Source of the DNA: Cymbomonas tetramitiformis | Taxonomy: Eukaryota; Chlorophyta; Pyramimonadophyceae; Pyramimonadales; Pyramimonadaceae | DNA length: 12,735 bases | Direction of reading: 5' to 3' | Assembly (NCBI GenBank): GCA_001247695.2 | Contig: LGRX02013762.1 | Span: 18,442 to 31,176 of the forward strand | Part shown: positions 7,770 to 12,735 of the stretch, one piece after another | Numbering within the stretch: position 1 is the stretch's first letter | Layout of the letters: each line of letters begins with the position of its first letter | Made by a program: the position numbers and the translations under genes | The notes under the pieces: generated by a model | What the model was told of the DNA's origin: nothing | The model's database searches: none | Seen by the model: the letters and a program-made list of their open reading frames with translations, nothing else

Positions 7770-8001
7770 TCGCCAGCTGTCCTCGGTCACCAACTCCACG
7801 ATCACCAGCTTGGCCACCACCTCGACTGTCGCGATCGCGACCACCAGCACGACTGTCACGTGTTCGTCACCAGGACCGCTGTCCCAAGGGTCATAACCCG
7901 GCTATCGGACCACGATCAGCCGCGGTTTGTGACAATACGTAGCACAAACATACCACGCATATCATACATGCGTGCATATATATGTGACATATTTTGAGCA
8001 T

Positions 8002-8122
8002 CTGACAGCGCGCTGTCAGCCCTAGCACAAACGCGGATGTCAACCGCATCCGCGTTTCCGCTAGGATTTCTTTCGATCCCACATCCGCGCGCTCGCTTGC
8101 AAGCGTGCATGCGCAGCGGATG
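8002..8122. repeat. Cluster of three adjacent palindromes
   Basis: First, CTGACAGCGCGCTGTCAG (8002-8019) is an 18-bp perfect palindrome. Second, 8021-8065 folds as CCTAGC, a 2x2 internal loop, AAACGCGGATG, a 7-base loop, CATCCGCGTTT and GCTAGG. Third, 8082-8122 folds as CATCCGCGCGC against GCGC-A-GCGGATG around an inner palindrome CGCTTGCAAGCG (8094-8105). The second and third share the CATCCGCG/CGCGGATG arm sequence. An outer ATATTTTG (7989-7996) and CAAAATAT (8137-8144) could enclose the set. Confidence 0.85.
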
Positions 8123-8414
8123 AGGGAAGCGTTTGCCAAAATATTATTTGACATGTGTTATATTTCAATATTAAATAGTACATACTGAACGGCCAACTAC
8201 AAATCTCGCTAAGGGCTGGCGCGTTCATGTGGGTGTAGCGAGCGGGATTCAAGATTTTCGTGACTTCCAAAAGTAGCGAAAGGGGTTATCATTCTCCACG
8301 GTGGGGATACCCACTGACTCAGTAGAAATGTGCGATAATATTATATAGGAATACGTTACTTAGATGAACACTTCATCTTAGAAATCTTCGCTTGGATGTA
8401 CAGGGTCTCACTGC
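8123..8414. other. No feature recognised
   Basis: AT-rich DNA with short frames only. No repeat or RNA gene is apparent between the palindrome cluster and the GA microsatellite. Confidence 0.4.
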
Positions 8415-8441
8415 GAGAGAGAGAGAGAGAGAGAGAGAGAG
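8415..8441. repeat. (GA)13 microsatellite
   Basis: An uninterrupted GA dinucleotide run of 13 units plus a final G. The 63-codon open frame across it (poly Arg-Glu) is a product of the repeat and is not called as a gene. Confidence 0.97.
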
Positions 8442-8545
8442 CGTTCCGCGTTAAGTCGAAATCACATACTTCCTCCCAATCCTTCGAACAGTCACTTTCT
8501 TTTCTTAAGCGTTTACACAGGCAACTGAGTCATCCTAGCAAGCGA

Positions 8546-9039
8546 CACTCGTTGATTTTTCATAAGATTCGGATACTTCACGTTTGAAAGGGGTCCATGG
8601 GGCCAATCGAGAGCAAAATATATATATAAAAAAGGATTTGTGGTACCCAAATCTACTAAAGTTGCAAACTATACTGAATATATATACATGGTATTTAGGA
8701 TATCATTATAGAGAGGGGTGCAAGGGCACGTGCTGCTCCCCGAGGTGAAAAGTTGGGGGCCAACATCCAACCGAAAGTGCCGAAAACTATTTTAGGTGAA
8801 AATTTAGGATGGCCGGAAAGATGCAGATTTACCAAAGTGGAGATTTGCCCTGGGGGAACAATAGGGAAAATCCAACTGAAAAAATCGAGATGAGCGACAA
8901 AAAGTCCCAAATAAAGTTTTCAACTTTAGTACATTTGGGTCCCGCAAATCATTAAAAAAAAACATGTTTTGCTCTCGATTGGCCCCATGGACCCCTTTCA
9001 AACGTAAAGTATCCAACTTTTATGGAAACTCGACGAATG
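8546..9039. mobile_element. MITE-like fold-back element with 125-bp inverted arms
   Basis: Bases 8546-8670 and the reverse complement of 8915-9039 align without gaps over 125 positions, with about 104 identical. A 39-bp block (8580-8618) is perfect and includes AGGGGTCCATGGGGCCAATC. The 244-bp interior has only short frames and no transposase motif, so the element is non-autonomous if mobile. No clear target-site duplication is seen next to the arms, and the outermost 30 bp are the most diverged apart from a T/A-rich patch at 8619-8640. That suggests an old copy. It could also be a fold-back or hAT/Mutator-type MITE; the class is not settled. Confidence 0.75.
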
Positions 9040-9045
9040 CGGGAA

Positions 9046-9243
9046 TTCCCGTATTGTATGTTCCATGCGTTCTATATGGAACTTCTCGTTCCCGTTCCCG
9101 GTCCCGGTCCCCCCCTTGAGCTATGAGAAAAAGTAAGTTTTTTTTTGAAAGTTCCCTGGAGTTCCCGCTTTGTATGTTCCATGTGTTGTTGTGTTCTATA
9201 TGGAACTTCCGTTCCCGTTCCCGGTATCCCCCCGCTCTATGTG
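9046..9243. repeat. Direct duplication, 116-bp offset
   Basis: A ~80-bp block starting TTCCCG-(TA/CT)-TTGTATGTTCCATG at 9046 recurs at 9162. It contains GTTCCAT...ATGGAAC inverted pairs, a CGTTCCCGTTCCCGGT run and a CCCCC-CTATG end. The second copy carries a small GTTGTT insertion. It directly follows the right arm of the 8546-9039 element. Confidence 0.8.
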
Positions 9244-9298
9244 AAACGAAACCTGAGTTGAGTTATTTTACCAACTTGAGTTATCCTAGGGGAAACGA

Positions 9299-9526
9299 AT
9301 ATATGTTACACGCCAATCCCGCGGCGCGATTAATCGCGCCCCGTTCACGCCAATCCCGCCCGGCGTGATTGGCGTTGTGAAAAATGTCACGCCAATCGCG
9401 CCCCATAGAGCCTACAAATTGTAAGGTATATCCTTCAACCATGTTCGTCAAAGAAAACGTAGAAAACCATACTTCTCTGACATTTGGCGCGATTGGCGTG
9501 GGGCGTGATTGGCGTGTAACATATAT
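9299..9526. mobile_element. Small fold-back element with 20-bp inverted ends and six ACGCCAATC copies
   Basis: ATATATGTTACACGCCAATC (9299-9318) has a perfect inverted copy at 9507-9526. Inside, ACGCCAATC occurs on the plus strand at 9310, 9347 and 9389, and on the minus strand at 9367-9375, 9491-9499 and 9507-9515. Copies are often followed by GCGCC or CCGC, and GCGCGATTAATCGCGC (9325-9340) is a 16-bp palindrome. No coding frame is present. A ~228-bp non-autonomous element with sub-terminal repeats fits best; a target-site duplication is not evident. Confidence 0.65.
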
Positions 9527-9585
9527 ACATTTTTAGATATTTTTAATCAAAAAAATATTGATGACATGCATACTTGCGTGGGAGT

Positions 9586-9632
9586 TCCTAGGAGGACAGA
9601 AGGTCCTAGGAGGAATTCCCGTCGGGAATTCC
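9586..9632. repeat. TCCTAGGAGG direct repeat and GGAATTCCC stem-loop
   Basis: TCCTAGGAGG occurs at 9586-9595 and 9604-9613. It is followed by GGAATTCCC (9612-9620), loop GTC, GGGAATTCC (9624-9632). The GGGAATTCCC core also occurs at 9041-9050, before the duplicated block, so related sequence brackets the 9046-9526 repeats. Confidence 0.75.
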
Positions 9633-9687
9633 TGTATTCCCGATCGAGAAAATATCCCCTCGACATTGGCCATCTCTCCCGCGAGCT

Positions 9688-10081
9688 CCCACCACACTCT
9701 ATGAGCCGGCAACTGCTTCCACACCGCCCCTGGGGCACAGTACCGATGCGGCGCTTGTGGGTACACCCACTACCGATCACACCGTCTCCGATGGCGGGGT
9801 AACCACCGCTGACACTTCCACCTCTCTGCTCTCTCAGCTTTGCTCCCGAGGCCACCGCTATTGTACCGCCTACACCTGGTGCCTCTGACAACATCCCAAC
9901 TCTCCCGGACTATACATCATACCCGCCCGGGCTTGAGAGCAGGGCCTACATCTTCCAATTTCTTTTACGGCCCGCACTTGGAATTTCTTCAGGCCCGCTT
10001 TCGGCCAACACGGTCATCCTCCAAAATTGGCCCCTATGGAGCGGTTTGTACCGTATACGGTACAACCACTTCAAACTCTAA
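9688..10081 (+). other. Possible Ser/Thr/Pro-rich coding remnant
   Basis: One frame is open from at least 9688 to TGA at 9886-9888 and is Thr/Ser-rich (EPATASTPPLGHSTDA...). A second, shifted by +1, takes over near 9840 with APEATAIVPPTPGASDN and stays open to TAA at 10079-10081. The similar Thr/Pro style on both sides of the shift hints at one decayed frame. No domain is recognised, low-complexity frames arise easily in such sequence, and no splice sites clearly bridge the shift. Confidence 0.2.
10046..10065. repeat. Perfect 20-bp palindrome
   Basis: TTGTACCGTATACGGTACAA equals its own reverse complement over all 20 bases. A further inverted pair, AAGCTTGTAT (10080-10089) and ATACAAGCTT (10127-10136), follows at once. 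It could be a dimeric protein-binding site or a cruciform-prone spot. Confidence 0.9.
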
Positions 10082-10139
10082 GCTTGTATTCATTTCTCAG
10101 CCCGATAGCACTTGTCGGAATCGGCCATACAAGCTTCGC

Positions 10140-10928
10140 ACCCCCATTGCAATAGGCATATCTAATACTCAACAATCTATTCTACACATATACTTAGTAT
10201 ATATCTCTCACCCAAGGGCAATTTCGTTGTAATAAAATCCCCAAAGTTGCTTATTTCTAGGCATGGAATTTGGATCAAAAGTATCTTAAAGTGTGCAAAA
10301 TCGCGGTGTAGATGCCATTCATCGACAAGGATTTGTTGGTTTAGTGACCACTATCATATAAAATGACCATGCACCTCATATGGGCAATACTTACTTTCCC
10401 AACGTTCGATTTCCCCCGAAAACACACAATATGGCCTTAAGTATGGAAAACATTTGACAAATGATGTTTTTTCATTGTTTTTTTGGTATTTTTTTAACCT
10501 TATTGCTTGAATATTTCGATGTATTGGTGCGTTTAACCACAGCCACCAATACCAATTTCAAGGCATTAGTAAAGGCGATTGTTTTATGGTCGTGGGGCAA
10601 CCTAATACTCGATTACGCGGTTGCGACAACTGATTTTTGACACTTTTGATTCCTGGAAAACGTGTTTTTTGGCTTGTATATTACCGATATATCGTTGTAT
10701 ATATCATGCGATAATGTGTTTTGTAGATCAAAATCACTGTATAGGAGTTATGGAACATGTAACAATTCACCCACACTTACCAAGATACCATATACTGTGA
10801 AAACGGCACATTTGTGAAACTGATGCTTTTGGCAAAAAATTCCATCCGCTCCATAGGGGTTAATTTCAAGTATGGCAATATCATAAAAATCGAACATTCT
10901 CGCATAGATTCTGCGATTTTCACAATTT
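10140..10928. other. AT-rich stretch without genes
   Basis: No frame longer than ~70 codons and no tandem array is seen. One 9-bp stem-loop, GTATTGGTG (10521-10529) and CACCAATAC (10544-10552), is present. T-runs cluster at 10468-10497. Confidence 0.5.
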
Positions 10929-11020
10929 GCCTACGGCCCGCAGCCCGCCCCAATCCTGGCCCGCTTGCGGCCCGGCGTGGCACTCTACGCGTCTACGGCC
11001 CCGGGCCGGCCCGCCACGGT
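10929..11020. repeat. GGCCCGC-rich block
   Basis: GGCCCGC, GCCCGCC and GGCCCGG motifs recur about seven times in 90 bp of very GC-rich sequence, after ~800 bp of AT-rich DNA. The same GGCCCGC motif occurs three times near 9926-10000. Some hAT transposons have sub-terminal GGCCCG repeats, but the two clusters here are in the same orientation and no terminal repeat was found. Confidence 0.4.
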
Positions 11021-11599
11021 AAGATATATGCTGGAACAGTCACACCGCTCGCTTTGTGACTCTTCCTATAGTAGTGTGTATGACTGTCACCCGAACCCGA
11101 ACCCTAACTGTTTATGCCCGTTATATCGGGTTAACTTATCAACTTTATTACATTCTGAGAAAACTTATCACTGAGTGAATATATCCCGAGTCCTAGGGGT
11201 ATATCCAACAGGTTTGGCCCCACTCACTCTTTATTTAGACACTGCGTAGTTTGGCCATGTCAGGCTAAACACCGGCGCTTGAGATGGGGTGAGGGGCTCC
11301 ACTAGAGGCGCGGCGGAGCGGTATGGCCTAGTTGCATGACTGTTTGATTGGACTTACGGAGAGCTCGGGCTCGTGGCTGCTTGATTTTCCCGTACTACGC
11401 GTTGGTAGACGTTGGGATTTTGGTCGGATCCAACACCAAGTTCCTTGGCCGCGTTGTTAGATCCACATGCACGTTTGGGGAAACTTTTACGCCGCAGCTT
11501 TCCTTCTTTTCCTCGACAACCGCCTTACGACTTTTGGCCGCCGCTCCTTCCGTTCCTCGCCGCATTTACCCTCACTTCGTCTCTATAGTCTTCTGCATC
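11021..11599 (+). other. Leader or LTR-side region upstream of Gag, boundaries unresolved
   Basis: This is where the 5' LTR and primer-binding site of the retroelement should lie. TGG-starting candidates (TGGTAGACG at 11402, TGGTCGGATCC at 11421) are present but cannot be tied to a tRNA by eye. Without the 3' LTR the ends cannot be set. A (CCCGAA)2CCCTAA run occurs at 11090-11107. The Gag frame is open upstream to 11348, but without an ATG. Confidence 0.35.
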
Positions 11600-12735
11600 A
11601 TGGTTGCGACTAGATTGACCTCAAGTATGGCGTCACGCCGGCGCTCGCTAGCTACAATTTTCGACTCCGCTGCCGCACGTAATTCCGTCACGCCGGCTAC
11701 GCCGGCGCCCGCTGGTGCGCCAGCTGCGAACTCCGCCCAAGCCGTTTTCTTGGCGGGTGTTCGCTCGCTCACGCGTGAGCGCTTCGACGAGAGCGTGGCG
11801 AAGCACGTCATCCGGAAATGCTTTCCCGACAAGCATGACCGATTTACGGGTACGGAGTCGAACGCCCAGGTGCTCCTCTCCAAGCTGGTGCCTGCTCTCC
11901 AGGAGGCATTCGAGGCCGAGGACGCGCTGTTTGCCCCTATGTTCGACTTGGAGGACTCCACGTTGGCCGTGCGACCAGAGGCCAACAAGCTCCTCTTCTC
12001 AACTCTCGAGCTCATCGTGGCTCCCGCCTCTCCAGCGGGTGACTGGCTCGAGGCATCTGCGACCTTGCACCCTCTCTGGACGGCAAGCGGGCCCTGCTGG
12101 AGCTCGCAAGGCGTCTGCAGGACTCCGGTGCACCCTTCCAGGGGACATCGGACCTCCTTGGCGTCCGTTTTAAGGCCCACGCCGACCCGTCCGAGTCCAT
12201 CACGGACTTCAACGCGGCCTTACGGTCCGCCAAGAGGCGCAACACCCTCGACGATGACGAGGTGAAGGAGCTCTTCCTCGCCGCGCTGGACCCTGCTTTC
12301 TACGCGCCGGTGGTGTCGAGGCTCTTCACCCCCCAGCAGCGAGCGGCCGTGGACCTTCTTACCATTCAACAATGGGTCCTCGAGTGCTACGCCCGACACG
12401 TGGCAGCCGGTACGCACACTGCCTCGTTCACCTTGTCCGCGGCAGCCGTGGCCACTGACGGCGACACCTCGCAGCTGTCCGACCTCACGGCCATCATCCT
12501 CGACGTGAAGCGGCAGCTGAAGGTCCTCACGGACAAGGTCAACGGGCGGGGTTTTACCCCGCGGGGGGACAAGAACAAGATCGGCAACGGGGGAGGCGGC
12601 TCCGGTGTTCGTTTTGCGGCAGGTGACCTCCCGACGGGGGGAAACTGGCCGCAGTCGCAGGTGAGGAAGCGCGTTACTTTCCACAAAGGCAGCGGCGACT
12701 TCATTCCATTCTGCCAAAATTCAACGTGCAAGAAG
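11600..12735 (+). pseudogene. LTR-retrotransposon Gag-like protein, frameshifted, cut by window edge
   Basis: ATG at 11600 (a second one at 11627) opens an Ala/Ser/Arg-rich start (MASRRRSLATIFDSAAARN) followed by a helical region (VLLSKLVPALQEAFEAEDAL). Near 12072-12077 the frame moves from 2 to 1. The downstream frame, open after TGA at 12040-12042, carries the typical Gag core: LLELARRLQDSG, FQGTSDLLGVRFKAHADPS, ITDFNAALRSAKRRN and DDDEVKELFLAALDPAFY. A Gly-rich linker and basic VRKRVTF segment follow, and CQNSTC at the edge may begin a zinc knuckle. Gag proteins coat the element RNA in virus-like particles. The copia/UBN2-type assignment is by composition and layout. No pol region is visible. 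The sequence is far more GC-rich than the DNA to its left, in keeping with an inserted element. Confidence 0.7.

Noticed and set aside
8396..8587. 63-codon frame across the GA microsatellite
   Set aside because: The Arg-Glu repeat is the direct translation of (GA)n, and nothing on either side looks coding.
11572..12180. 202-codon minus-strand frame opposite Gag
   Set aside because: It is the antisense shadow of the GC-rich Gag frame. The plus strand shows recognisable Gag motifs.
12220..12731. Minus-strand frames of 114 and 165 codons opposite Gag
   Set aside because: They are antisense to the frame-1 Gag core and are explained by its high third-position GC.

Overview
The window reads as nuclear DNA of a eukaryote. 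There is no operon-like packing of genes. Short coding pieces end in GT and follow AG like spliced exons, and most of the rest is minisatellites, inverted-repeat elements, palindromes and retrotransposon debris. The high GC of the exons, the GC-rich introns and the style of the Gag-like protein at the right edge suggest a repeat-rich green alga, possibly a prasinophyte of the Cymbomonas type. That taxon is an inference from general recall and was not tested.

Positions 1-2980 hold what looks like part of one plus-strand gene for a coiled-coil protein. Four candidate exons (about 226-303, 1074-1136, 1455-1517 and 2501-2752) encode Glu/Lys/Gln/Leu-rich heptads. The joins are phase 0, two exons are exactly 63 nt (three heptads), and the heptad register carries across the joins. 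The introns and flanks carry tandem repeats of 56, 55, 15 and 38 bp. The 55-bp array begins inside the first exon and copies its likely splice donor.

Positions 2980-6600 are mostly non-genic. They include a faint, broken reading frame whose end resembles the last motif of RNase H domains of LINE-type retroelements (4117-4425). A ~970-bp segment follows, bounded by 26-bp inverted repeats (4697-5664), then a degenerate array rich in GATATC and GTCGAC (5776-6007).

Positions 6600-9650 are unusually rich in fold-back DNA: an 82-bp near-perfect hairpin (6617-6698), several perfect stem-loops, three adjacent palindromes (8002-8122), a 494-bp MITE-like element with 125-bp inverted arms (8546-9039), and a ~228-bp fold-back element with six copies of ACGCCAATC (9299-9526).

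Positions 9650-11600 hold a doubtful coding remnant, a perfect 20-bp palindrome, AT-rich DNA without genes, and a GGCCCGC-rich block. From 11600 to the right edge a Gag-like retrotransposon frame runs off the window. It carries one internal frameshift, best explained by an extra CT in a CTCTCT run. Apart from the coiled-coil gene and this Gag, I see no gene I can name.
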